Below are positions 20,079 to 30,728 of a stretch of 64,000 nt of DNA, piece by piece. The position numbers and the translations under genes were made by a program. Below the pieces are notes generated by a model that was given only the letters and a program-made list of their open reading frames with translations, was not told the DNA's origin and ran no database searches. Origin of the DNA: Callipepla californica brunnescens (taxonomy: Eukaryota; Chordata; Aves; Galliformes; Odontophoridae); contig JALIRH010000074.1 in NCBI GenBank assembly GCA_023055505.1, positions 1-64,000 on the forward strand, written 5' to 3'. Each line of letters begins with the position of its first letter. Position 1 is the first letter of the stretch.

Positions 20079-22127
20079 ATGAACCTCAGCCTGACTCTCT
20101 CCCAAACCATAACTCTGTGCATAGCTTCATTTGACAAGGAAATCCTTGGCCATTTCAGCTTCTGTGGCCAGGTCATGTACGAGGATAAAAAGCTGGGCCT
20201 TCATGAGGAGCAGCTGCCTGGGGACACTGAGCACCAGGCTTCAAACTGGCCTTGTAGGCTTGGCCTTTCCCTGTGGCCAAATGGGTCTGGTACAGGGTCA
20301 GCAGAGTCACCAATGCAGAGGGCCCAAAGAAGCAGCCCATGGGCACAGGTCAGAAGACCTTCAGGGAGTGTGGCATGCAGCGTGGCCCGTCTGGATCTGG
20401 AAAAGGATCAGCAAGATGATATACCCTGAGGACCAGCTGACGGGGGACACCATGTACCTGGCTTCATCCTGGCCCTGTAGGCTTGGCCTATCCCTGTGGC
20501 CCAAAAGTTTCCGGTATGGGGTCAGCAGAGTCATCAATGCAAAGGGCCCAAAGAAGCAGCCCATGGGAACGGCTCAGAAGACCTTCAAGGAGCCTGGCCT
20601 TGCAGCGTTGCCCATCTGGATCTGGAAAAGGGACAGCAAGACAGTTGTCCCAGGGGAGACACTGCCTATCGATTCTGAGCACCAGGCTTCAGACTGGCCC
20701 TGTACGCTTGGCCTTCCTCCGTGCCCCAAATGGGTCCAGTACAGTGTCAGCACATTTCTTAGTACAGAGGGCCCAAAGAAGCAACCTATGGACACGGATC
20801 AAAAGGCCTTCAAGTGGCCCTTCTTGACTGACCTTTCAACACACCCCCTTGTGATCTGGAAAAGGGCCAGCTAGCTGATACACGCAGAGGAGCAGCTGCA
20901 TGGGAACACCATGTACCTGGCTTCATACTGGCCCTGTAGACTTGGCCTTTCCCCATGCCCCAAATGGGTCCGTACAGGGTCAGCAGAGTCGTTTGTGCAG
21001 AGGACCCAAAGAAGCAGCCTGGTGACATGGATCAAAAGGCCTTCACGTGGCCCTGTTTGCCGGACCTTTCAGCGTACCCCATCTGGGTCTGGAAAAGGAT
21101 CAGCAAGATGATATACCCTGAGGACCAGCTGACGGGGGACACCATGTACCTGGCTTCATCCTGGCCCTGTAGGCTTGGCCTATCCCTGTGGCCCAAAAGT
21201 TTCCGGTATGGGGTCAGCAGAGTCATCAATGCAAAGGGCCCAAAGAAGCAGCCCATGGGAACGGCTCAGAAGACCTTCAAGGAGCCTGGCCTTGCAGCGT
21301 TGCCCATCTGGATCTGGAAAAGGGACAGCAAGACAGTTGTCCCAGGGGAGACACTGCCTATCGATTCTGAGCACCAGGCTTCAGACTGGCCCTGTACGCT
21401 TGGCCTTCCTCCGTGCCCCAAATGGGTCCAGTACAGTGTCAGCACATTTCTTAGTACAGAGGGCCCAAAGAAGCAACCTATGGACACGGATCAAAAGGCC
21501 TTCAAGTGGCCCTTCTTGACTGACCTTTCAACACACCCCTTTGTGATCTGGAAAAGGGCCAGCTAGCTGATACACGCAGAGGAGCAGCTGCATGGGAACA
21601 CCATGTACCTGGCTTCATACTGGCCCTGTAGACTTGGCCTTTCCCCATGCCCCAAATGGGTCCGTACAGGGTCAGCAGAGTCGTTTGTGCAGAGGACCCA
21701 AAGAAGCAGCCCGGTGACATGGATCAAAAGGCCTTCACGTGGCCCTGTTTGCCGGACCTTTCAGCGTACCCCATCTGGGTCTGGAAAAGGGTCAGCAAGA
21801 TGGTCGTCCCAGAGGAGAAGCTTCCTATCGACGCTGAGCACCAGGGTTCATACTGGCCCTGCAGGGCTCGGCCTTTCCTCCTGCCACAGATGGGTCTGCT
21901 CCAGGGTCTGCCACGACCTCATTTCAGAAGGCCAGAAATAACAGCCCCTGGGCGTGGAGCAGAAGGCATTCAGCTTGCCCTACACTCTTGGCAAACTTTG
22001 GGAGTACTTTCTCGAAGGCGCATTAGCTCTTCTCTTTATAGAGGAATTATTAATCGTCTCCACTGTCCACCTGTGGAGGCTGTTCATGGCCTCTGGTGAA
22101 GAGTACGAAGACGTTGGGAACAGGTGA
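20079..22127 (+). pseudogene. Decayed multi-module member, copy A'3, expanded to eight modules
   Basis: Same lesions as the copy at 5083-6439, plus a 692-bp internal tandem duplication that repeats modules 2-4, making eight module starts. The duplicated part includes a 203-codon open stretch (20955-21566) created by joining a late module to an early one. 692 is not a multiple of three because the duplicated block contains the inherited frameshifts. Confidence 0.75.
20400..21783 (+). repeat. 692-bp tandem duplication inside the multi-module gene
   Basis: Positions about 20,400-21,091 recur at 21,092-21,783. The breakpoint lies in the shared stretch 'tctggaaaaggrtcagcaag', present in two modules 692 bp apart in the unduplicated copy (near 5,400 and 6,095). 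The left side of the new junction follows the later module (gtctggaaaagg) and the right side the earlier one (atcagcaagatg), as expected from unequal crossing over between modules. Confidence 0.85.
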
Positions 22128-22270
22128 GCCCTACAGCACGCTGAGAGCTCTGGGGACCCTCAGGTTTGCCCTCGGGAATGCTGAGGATGCCTTGAAGTTC
22201 TCCAGGACACCCTGGGATGTCTGTAGGGTATGCGTGTCCTCCCTAACATGCAGGTGCCTTGTTGCTCGGT

Positions 22271-22384
22271 GTAAAGCAAGCAAAGGCGGTGACAGAGCTT
22301 TTATCTGAGTTAGAGGCGCTACAGAAAGAGATGTTAGAGATAAGGGGGGATGAACTCACCCCTCCCAGCAACCGTTTAGGCTAA
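22271..22384 (+). pseudogene. Short coiled-coil coding remnant, copy A'
   Basis: Same remnant as 6,583-6,696; the single base change near its start (gcc to gcg) is synonymous. Confidence 0.3.
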
Positions 22385-23935
22385 GGAATGCAGCCGCCTC
22401 TCATTCCAACGCTGGTGCGCTGGAAGGAAGAGAGCCAGGGAGGGGGAGGGAAACCCGCTCAGGCTCTGAGCGTATCTGTGCTCCAGGAAGCACCGCCGGA
22501 AACACCACCGAGAGGGAGAGAGCGAGAGGTCAAGTGGACCTGGGCTCCTCTGCTCCGGTCACTCAGATGCTCATTCACTGGTTCAGGCTGTGACCAGCTA
22601 ATCCCACTACACTCAGTAACCACGTGGGTGCCAGGGTTTAGTCTAGGAGTCAGATAGAATTTTTTTTTATTATGAACAGGATCCCTTCTTATACCTTTGT
22701 GCTCACATACAGTACGTAGCAACTCATGAGTTAACAATTCCGCTAAACAACAGCAACTGCTCTACGACAGAACAGCTCCGTCTGCAAGGCGCCCATGGAT
22801 CTTGTCACTACATTTCTTGATTCCACTTCTCCCGGGGCCTTATGATCTCTTCACCAGCTACAGAAGTGCTGGTTCACAAGGCAATATTCCACAACGCTGG
22901 TGTTTGAAGGACCTTTTCCTTGTGATCCGATGCAGGTCAAAAAGGGCAGATGACTGAGCTGCATGGCAGCAGCTCACGTTCTGGGGCCTTGCCCTGTGCT
23001 AGCTGTTCCCAGCCCCAGGAAGGGGATGCGTGTCTTCCCAGTCCTCCCCAGCACGCAGGTGCCTGGGAGCAGTTCTGTGAGAGCTCTGTGGAGTTGAGAA
23101 ACTTCCCATGGTAGTTATTTCAGTTGTGCTTTGGGCCTCAGAGTTGTGTCTGGTGCTCAAGGTTCTGCAGTGCTGAGTAAAGTTTCCAACTTCTGGGTTT
23201 CCTCCCAAGTGGAGTTTCCTCTCTGACCCCAAAAGCGTTTGGAGGCAAATGGTGTCACAGTTTCCCTAATGGAGCCACAATGGATGTGGCTCTGGCCACA
23301 ACTCTATCTTGCCAACAACTTGTCACGGTGTTATCCCTGACAGGGACATAAGGGAAAAAAAAATACAAAAGTGTAGGAAGAAAAAAATCCTGCACCATCA
23401 GTGTCCACTTGGCCGCCCGAGCAGAGCAGAGCAGAGCAGTGCGCTCCTGCTATGGGGAGAGGAGCTGGGGGGAAGGGGAAGGGTATGCAGGTAACAGATG
23501 GATCTAAAAAAAATGAACGTCAGCGATTTGAGGAGGAACGGCAATTGTAGTAAATCTAAGAAGATCAAAGAACTGGGAGAGACAAAAGTATCTAAAATCT
23601 CACAGTAGTCAGACTGCAGGGGAAGCACATGTGCTTTACCTCCATGGCAGCCCGAGAGAGAGCACCCAGAGACAGAGGCAGGTGTCCGGTACGGAGCTCC
23701 ACTCCTGTTCATCTCCACGACAGAGCACGAACTCGTTAACTGCCAACACGATGTCCTGATGTGGAATACCGGCATCAAAACCACAACACGAGTTCAGGGC
23801 TCGGCCCAAAACACTAGCAGTTTGGGTGCACTACCCTGCGGGTCAGACGGTCCTGCGGTAGGGACAGCCATACAGGCAGCAGGCTTCGAGGTCCACCTGG
23901 CTGCATCCTCGGCAGCTCTGCCTCAGTCTGCTTTG

Positions 23936-23963
23936 TGAAGTCACAAAGCCGTGCATGACATCA
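23936..23963 (+). promoter_or_regulatory. Paired CRE-like sites upstream of gene B'1
   Basis: TGAAGTCA at 23,936 and TGACATCA at 23,956; spacing kept despite changed flanks further downstream (24,000-24,070). Confidence 0.4.
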
Positions 23964-24104
23964 CACAGCTGGGCATGACAGTTCTAACCAGGCAGCCTCC
24001 CCCAGCACAGTTCCATAGAGAACTGGCTCGGTGCTGGTGGTGAAATTCAGAGCTCTCCGCAGAGTGATAGATACTTTGTGTGTTGTTTCTTGGGAGCAGG
24101 CAAG

Positions 24105-24779
24105 ATGAATCTCAGCCTGACTCTGTCCCTGGCCGTAACACTATGCATAGCTTTATTTGCCAGAGATAATCGTGGCCGTTTCAGCTCCTCTGGCCAGGTC
24201 GTGGACAAGGACAAAAAGCTGGGCCTTCCAGTGGAGCAGCTGCCTGGGGACACCAAGCACCAGGCTTCAAACTTGCCCTGTAGGCTTGGTCTCTCCCAGT
24301 GCCCCAGATGGGTCCGGTACAGGGTCAGCAGCGTCATCAGCGCAGAGGGCCCGAAGAAGCAGCCCATGGTAACAGATCAGAAGGCCTTCACGTGGCCCTG
24401 CTTGCCGGACTTTGCAACATACCCCATCTGGATCTGGAAAATGGCCAGCAGAAAGATCGTCCCAGAGGAGAAGCTGCCTATCGACCCTGCGCACCAGGCT
24501 TCAAACAGGGCCTGGAGGATCGGCCTTTCCTCCTTCCGCAGATGGGTGTGCTCCTGGATCTCCCAAGACCTCCTTACAGAGGGCCAGAAGCAACAGCCCC
24601 TGGACGTGGAGCAGAAGGCATTCAACTTGCCCTGCATCGTGGACAGATTCTGGGAGTACTTTGCCCAAGGAGCATTACCCCGTCTCTGTGTAGAGGGATC
24701 CTTAATCATCTTCATTGTCCATCTGTGGAGGCTGTTCGTGGCCTTTGGTGAAGAGCGTGAGGAGCTGCTGAACAGATGA
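24105..24779 (+). CDS. Two-module Trp/Pro-rich repeat protein, copy B'1 (224 aa)
   Basis: Intact frame with RA at residues 135-136, DVEQ at 167-170 and the long ELLNR tail. Just upstream its 5' leader has a few private changes ('agagtgatagatactttg'), closer to the leaders of the 3-module and 5-module genes, suggesting the promoter-proximal region also takes part in exchange. Poly(A) signal at 24,891. Confidence 0.58.
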   Translation: MNLSLTLSLAVTLCIALFARDNRGRFSSSGQVVDKDKKLGLPVEQLPGDTKHQASNLPCRLGLSQCPRWVRYRVSSVISAEGPKKQPMVTDQKAFTWPCLPDFATYPIWIWKMASRKIVPEEKLPIDPAHQASNRAWRIGLSSFRRWVCSWISQDLLTEGQKQQPLDVEQKAFNLPCIVDRFWEYFAQGALPRLCVEGSLIIFIVHLWRLFVAFGEEREELLNR

Positions 24780-24890
24780 GCCCTAGAACAGACTGACACC
24801 TTTGGGGACACACGATTTCACCCTCGGGAATACTGCTTGCCTGACCACAGTTAACAGACCAGGCGATGTACTGTGTGATGAAATATGCGT

Positions 24891-24896
24891 AATAAA
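24891..24896 (+). terminator. Poly(A) signal of gene B'1
   Basis: Conserved AATAAA; the downstream element reads cttgcttggttgcttgag in this copy. Confidence 0.55.
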
Positions 24897-25011
24897 ATAA
24901 AGGAGAGACATTGTGCAAAACTTGCTTGGTTGCTTGAGCTGTGCGCAGACAAGGCAGAGTTATTAACTTCCTTAAGAACAGATCCTTCAATCCGCCTAAT
25001 TGTATCAGTAT

Positions 25012-26588
25012 TTTACACATAGGCCTGGACCTTGCACCTTTTGAGCGTTGATAGCCCATCCTCTTTCGCCTAGGTAGGCGGTTAATGAATCTGCCGCCTC
25101 TCCTACCACCTCCAGTGGGTCGGATATTAACAGGAGATCATCAGTGTAGCGTTAGAGGTTGACGCTTTAGTTTCCTCCAATTAGCTAGGTCACGCGCCAC
25201 CAAGTTATGACAATATGTTGGTGAACACACGTACCCCTGTGGCAGGACCTGAAAGGTCCACTGCCTGCCTCCCCATGTAAGTGCAGATTGATCTTGCGAT
25301 TCCTCAGCAATGGGAATACTAAAAAATGCATTTGCCAAATCCAGGACACAATGATAGGTTTTGATTCCCCTACTGAGTGCGTCCATTAGGGAAGCAATAT
25401 TGGGTACGGCCGCATGGATGGGCGGCGTGACCTTATTCAATTCCCTATAATCCACCATCATTCTCCATGTTCCATCCCAGTTTTGCACTGATGGCCGTAT
25501 GGGGGAATTGTATGGGCTGCGTGCAGGTCTTATAATGCCTACTTTTTCTAGTTCCTGCACTGTCCTTGCTATTTCTTCTTGTCCCCCCGGGAGTCTGTAC
25601 TGTCTTACATTAGTAACCTCGCGTGGTTTCAGCAAACAAATGGGCTCATGTTTTGCATGGCCCCTCAATATTGTCTCCATCGCCCGGATACTAATGTACC
25701 TTTGCCTAAGCCTGCACTCTGCCACAGTCGTCTGGAGAGCCAGACCCCATAAAATGTCTGTGCCCAAGATGTATACTGGGACTGGGGCAGTGTATAGTTA
25801 TAGATGCTAGCTTGGACATCTCTGTCCCATTAACTAGTACACTTTCAGCTCCTGCATTCCATAGTCTTAGGAGCTATGATGATATGCTTTCTCTAGGTTT
25901 TTGATAGAACCACTGTACGAGGTCCATCAACTCATTCGCTGCATGTGGTCGAGCTGTTACATGCGAGCATGTTTCAGCAGGGGGGCATTGGTCAGGAGGC
26001 ACCCCCACTGGTCTATCCTGCACTTTCTTTGTTTTTTGGGTAATAATTAGTCGGATCTCAAATGGATCCATCATAGATGGAGCTTCGAGATCCGATTTAG
26101 AGACCTTGATTTCTGAGGTATCCGGGTCCACTTCCTCAGGGACCTGGGTGTCCTCAACTGAAATACTACATGCTTGGTTGGGGCATTTAGCCCTGGTTTT
26201 TTGATTGTTAACGTGCCCAATTGCTGCTCTAATTTCTCAATACAGGCTCTTAATAGTTGGTTTTCAGATTCTACGTTGGTATTCGTCGCTTCCAGTTTGT
26301 GTAGTGCCGTTACCAGGGGCCAAGCCACAGCATAAGCAGCTAGCCAGCGCTCCTTTGAAATAAGTATATCATTAGTTAAACCCTGGAAATAATCCACTAA
26401 ACAGGCTGGAGAAGGAGAGACAGTCCCCATAACCTGCAGGGGTCTCCATTTTTTGGCGATGGTGGCTAAGCCATAGTAGGGTGATCCCATACGTCCTGCG
26501 ATTTGGCCAGGGATTATTTGATCTAAGGGGGTAACGCTCTCTCCCGTGCCCCGTTTGAAAATATTGCAAGTGAAAGGCATATTAGCTG
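25012..26588 (-). mobile_element. Endogenous retrovirus fragment, sub-unit B' (complementary deletions)
   Basis: Keeps 109 bp of RT missing in the other copies, including the LPQGY motif, and ends that frame at LTLH*. The YTDD box follows in another frame. A 969-bp deletion joins PR/RT linker sequence to mid-gag at about 25,792 ('ggggca|gtgtatag'), removing protease and the later gag pieces. The 5' gag frame (26,580-26,071) is present. Confidence 0.87.
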
Positions 26589-26626
26589 ATGGTTGTTTTT
26601 ATTCCAAGCTGGCCTGGCTTGCCAAT

Positions 26627-26963
26627 TGTAGGGCGAATAACCCAAAAAAGTAGTACTCAGAGAAAATAGTGAGGAAGATGGTATATTTTGCTAGACTTAT
26701 CTGGATGGTAAACAGACAACCAGTGAATGAGGAGAGCCTCACGTTTTCCAGATGCTTGAGGTTCACCAATAAGTCCACAGGGGAGGGATCTCCAACAAGA
26801 GAACCTTCCCCAGTGGCGGTCAGCCCTTAACGGGGTCTGGGAGAGGTGGAGCCAGACTCCACCCCTTCCAGTCATACAGGTACGTTGCCTTAACCTGTGC
26901 TCCTGCAGCTGACTCAGTGCTCGCCTCAGGTGATCCATCAGTGGTTCAGGCTGTGATTCAACA
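26627..26963 (-). repeat. Candidate ERV LTR, sub-unit B'
   Basis: Copy of the candidate at 11,799-12,135, with the possible primer-binding site at 26,607-26,624. It carries no independent evidence beyond the duplication. Confidence 0.4.
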
Positions 26964-27526
26964 GTTCCCGTACAGCATCAGTGCGCAGAAAGAAGGGACT
27001 TGTTTATAGCAAATGCTGTACTCCAGACGGGAGGACAGAAGGGAGCAGAGCAAACTTCATCTGCACTGCAGTGCATTGGCCCTGTCTCCACGTGACTGTG
27101 GTTTGCAGGTGGCTCCTACACGAGAAAACCAGTCCCCAGTCACCTGATGTACTCAGATGGCAGCTTCCTTTAGGTGGAGGATTAGAAGACTGTGTAGGAC
27201 TGTAGTAGAAGATGTGGCCTTTGGGGTTGGTTGAAGGTCAGGAAACATTCTTCACAGCAGATGGGACCACAGAGTTCGGAAAGATGAAGAGGATTAGGAA
27301 CAATGATTAGGAACAAGAGAGAGCGTAGCAAAGGTGGCCCAATCCAAAGTTGTTTGTCACGGGAGTTGTCTGTACGTACTGTTGATATTTGGAACAAAGT
27401 GCCTTTGTATTAGGACTCTCGTGGAGTCCCTTGATTTCCTCCGGCACTTTTTACACAAAGGTGAATGGTTTTAGACCTGATGATGTACAATGGTGGGTAA
27501 ATATTACTTTAATATTAAGTCTGATT

Positions 27527-27928
27527 ATGATTCTCTCCCTGACCATAGCTTCATTTGTCAGAGATATCCTTGGCCATTCCAGCTTTCATGGCCAGGTCTC
27601 GGACAGGGACAAAAAGCTGGGCCTTCATGAGGAGCAGCTGCCTGGGGACACCAAGTGCCAGGCCTCCAAATGGCACTGTAGGCTTGGCCTTTCCCAGTGC
27701 CCCAGATGGCTTTGGTACAGGGTCAGCAGAGTCCTGGTTGCAGAGGGCCTGAAGCAACTGCCCCTTGGTGTGGAGCAGAAGGTGTTGAGCTTGTCCTACA
27801 TCCTGGACAATGTTTTGGAGTACTTTGCCCAAGGGGCATTAGTCTGTCTCTTTATAGAGGGATCCTTAATAGGCTTCACTAACTACCTGTGGAGGCTGTT
27901 CATGGCCTGGGGGACAAATGAACCCTAG
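27527..27928 (+). CDS. One-module family member with altered start, copy B'4
   Basis: Identical in protein sequence to the copy at 12,699-13,100, including loss of the family ATG and use of the next internal ATG. Identity over the whole 26.0-29.5 kb region, including noncoding DNA, means conservation here reflects recent duplication and is not evidence of selection. Confidence 0.4.
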   Translation: MILSLTIASFVRDILGHSSFHGQVSDRDKKLGLHEEQLPGDTKCQASKWHCRLGLSQCPRWLWYRVSRVLVAEGLKQLPLGVEQKVLSLSYILDNVLEYFAQGALVCLFIEGSLIGFTNYLWRLFMAWGTNEP

Positions 27929-28387
27929 AACACACTTAGAGCTCTGGGGACACTCAGGTTTGTCCTCAGGAATACTGAGGATCTATTGAAGTTCTCCAGG
28001 ACGCCCTGGGATGTCCAGGGGATGCGTGTCCTCCTCGCCGGGAGCAGCTCTGCAGGAGGCACCTGTCACAGAAGATTCAGAAAATGAGAGATGTGCTGCA
28101 GGACAGCTATGAGAGCCAGTGGTCCCTGAGTCAGAAAGTAAGAGGAAGCGTGCTTTCTGCTCCCCCCTTCCCGCTGTTCGTTCGCACCTGTGGGAGATCC
28201 CGCACATCCTGGCCACGTCAGCACGTCTGAAACACTGCAGTCAGTGTCGGTCACTTTTTCCGGTGCTCCGCTCTCGAAGCTGTCTGGCTTCCCGCACACA
28301 GAGGCTGGAGCACTGATCAAGGCTCTGACTTTGACCGTGTGGTCTTGTTTGTAGGATTTTAAGGACAGGAGGATCTGGTGCAGGGAT

Positions 28388-29048
28388 CGCACCGGCTGCC
28401 TCACGAGTTTTCCTTCCAGCAGCGCGGAAGCAGCAGCTCGCTCCGCACATCCGCCATCGCCTGGCTCCAGAGCTTACGGTGCCCCCGGACACACGGGCAC
28501 GGTGCGGTCCCGCCCGTCCGGAGCTGTCGGTATCCGCCGCCTCCCGAGGCGATCCCCGGCCCCGGAACGCAGCGGCACCTGACGGGAACCCCGCGGGGCT
28601 CCGCGCTCCCATCCCAACCGCAGCCGCAGAGCGGCGGGACGGGACCGCGGCTCGGCTCTCTTCCCGCTCGGGCGTCACCGGCGGCTCCACCTCCGGGTCC
28701 GGCTCAGGTGCCGCCGGGGGGGCCGGCTCCCGCCACGTGAGCGCCGGCTTCGGGACCCGCGCACGGCTCAGCCCAACCGCTCCTGTTCGCCGGCCCAGGT
28801 AGGCGCTCCGTCGGGGCGCCGTCCCCTGAGCGCCGCGCCCCACCGCACCTCAGCGGCCCTCGGGGCGGCTCCGGGGCCGGGGGTGTCCGTGGGACGGCGC
28901 CGACGCTGAGCCCGCGGGGGCGGCGGTGCGCGGGCTGAGCGCTGAGCGCTGAGCGCTCGCGGGGTGCGGAGGGCAGAGCCGCGTTCGTGTTGACGGCTGT
29001 GTGCCAGGGGGCTCCAGAGCGGCGGGTTCGTTCTGGGTTCGCAGAGGA
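28388..29048 (+). promoter_or_regulatory. CpG island, sub-unit B'
   Basis: Essentially identical copy of the island at 13,560-14,220, with the donor at about 28,798. It lies 11 kb upstream of the RAB3B coding exon and is the nearest CpG island to it in the window. Confidence 0.75.
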
Positions 29049-30559
29049 TTTCTGTTCCCGTGCTCTATTTTACTTCCTTCCTAAGTAGGAAGCCGTAGCG
29101 GTCCCTCGGACGCGCCGTGTGTGTGTACCGCGGTGCGGTGGGGTTCGCAAAGTGGCATCTTAGTACTGCCATGTGCGTGCGCATAGCTACAAGCTGTACG
29201 AGCTGTTCTTTCCTGTTATTTGCACCTGGCCGTGGTTGCACGCGTGTTTGCCGAGCCCTGGGTGCGAGCGCAGCCTCCAGGGCTGTGCTGTGGGGAAGGT
29301 TTGCAGCACAAGTGAGGAGGCAGGCATGCACACTGGCCTCGGAACCAAACTTCCTTGCAGATTTGACAGAATTGTGCTGCTCTCTCTTTAGGTTCACTAC
29401 GTTGTTTGGTCACAAGTTGAGAGTAAGTGGCTTCTAGGTTTCACTAGCTTTGTTTCTCGCTACATCTCAGGTGTGGCAAAGCAGCAAACACAGCGTTCGT
29501 TAGCACACTGGTTGTCATTATCCCCTAACACTGGTGTTTGAAGGAGCTTTTCCTTGTGATCTGACGCGGGTCAAAAAGGGCAGATGACTGAGCTGCATGG
29601 CAGCAGCTCACCTTCTGGGGCCTTGCCCTGTGCTAGCTGGTCCCAGCCCCAGGTAGGGGATGCGTGTCTTCCCAGTCCTCCCCAGCACGCAGGTGCCTGG
29701 GAGCAGTTCTGTGAGAGCTCTGTGGAGTTGGGAAACTTCCCATGGTAGTTATTTATCAGCTGTGCTTTGGGCCACAGAGTTGTGTCTGGTGCTCAAGGTT
29801 CTGCAGTGCTGAGTGAAGTTTCCAACTTTTGGGTTTCCTCCCAAGTGGGGTTTCCTCTCTGCCCCCAAAAGCCTTTGGAGGCAAATGGTGTCACAGTTTC
29901 CCTAATGGAGCCAGCAGTGGATGTGGCTGTGGCCACAACTCTGTCTTGCCGACGTATTGTCACGGTGTTATCCCTGACAGGGACACAAGGAAAAAAGAGA
30001 AAGTGTAGGAAGAAAAAAACCTGCACCATCAGTGTCCATGCAGCCACCCGAGCAGAGCAGAGCAGAGCAGTGCACTCCTGCTATGGGGAGGGGAGTTGGG
30101 GGAAAGGGGAAGGGTACGCAGGTAACAGATGGGTCTAAGAAAAGAACGTCAAATATTTGAGGAGGACCGGTAATTGTAATAAATCTAAGAAGATCAAACA
30201 ACTGGGAGAGACAGAAGTATCCAAAATCTTATGGTCAGACTGCAGGGGAAGCACATGTGCTTTACCTCCATGGCAGCCTGAGAGAGCGCACCCAGAGACA
30301 GGCAGGTGTCCGGTACGGAGCTCCACTCTGGTTCATCTCCACGACAGAGCACGAACTCGGTAACTGCCAACACAATGTCCTGATGTGGAATACCGGCATC
30401 AAAACCACAACACGAGTTCAGGGCTCAGCCCAGAACACAAGCAATTTGGGTGCACTACCCTGCGGGTCAGACGGCCCTGCGGTAGGGACAGCCATAGAGG
30501 CAGCAGGCTTCGTGGTCCACCTGGCTGCATCCTCGGCAGCTCTGCCTCAGTCTGCTTTG

Positions 30560-30587
30560 TGAAGTCACAAAGCCGTGCGTGACATCA
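30560..30587 (+). promoter_or_regulatory. Paired CRE-like sites upstream of gene A''1
   Basis: TGAAGTCA at 30,560 and TGACATCA at 30,580. The spacer here is the 'caaagccgtgcg' mosaic of the A and B forms. Confidence 0.4.
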
Positions 30588-30728
30588 CATAGCTGGGCAT
30601 GACAGTTCTAACCAGGCAGCCTCCCCCAGCGCAGTTCCATAGAGCATTGGCTCTGAGCTGGTGGTTACATCTAGAGCTCTCTGCAGACTCACAGAAACTT
30701 TGTGTGTTGTTTCTTGGGAGCAGGCAAG

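Larger units (their letters stand above)
14701..22892 (+). repeat. Sub-unit A' of unit 2
   Basis: Near-identical repeat of positions up to 7,204, offset 14,995-14,996 and then 15,688 after an internal 692-bp duplication in its decayed multi-module gene. It contains all the elements of sub-unit A. About 14,701-15,730 and 22,390-22,892 hold no supported gene. Confidence 0.93.
22893..29528 (+). repeat. Sub-unit B' of unit 2
   Basis: Copy of sub-unit B, offset 15,688 at its left end and 14,828 at its right end. The ERV fragment differs: it keeps 109 bp of reverse-transcriptase sequence lost elsewhere but has lost 969 bp covering protease and part of gag. CpG island, 1-module gene and candidate LTR are all present. 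About 22,893-23,930 and 27,940-28,380 hold no supported gene. Confidence 0.93.
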
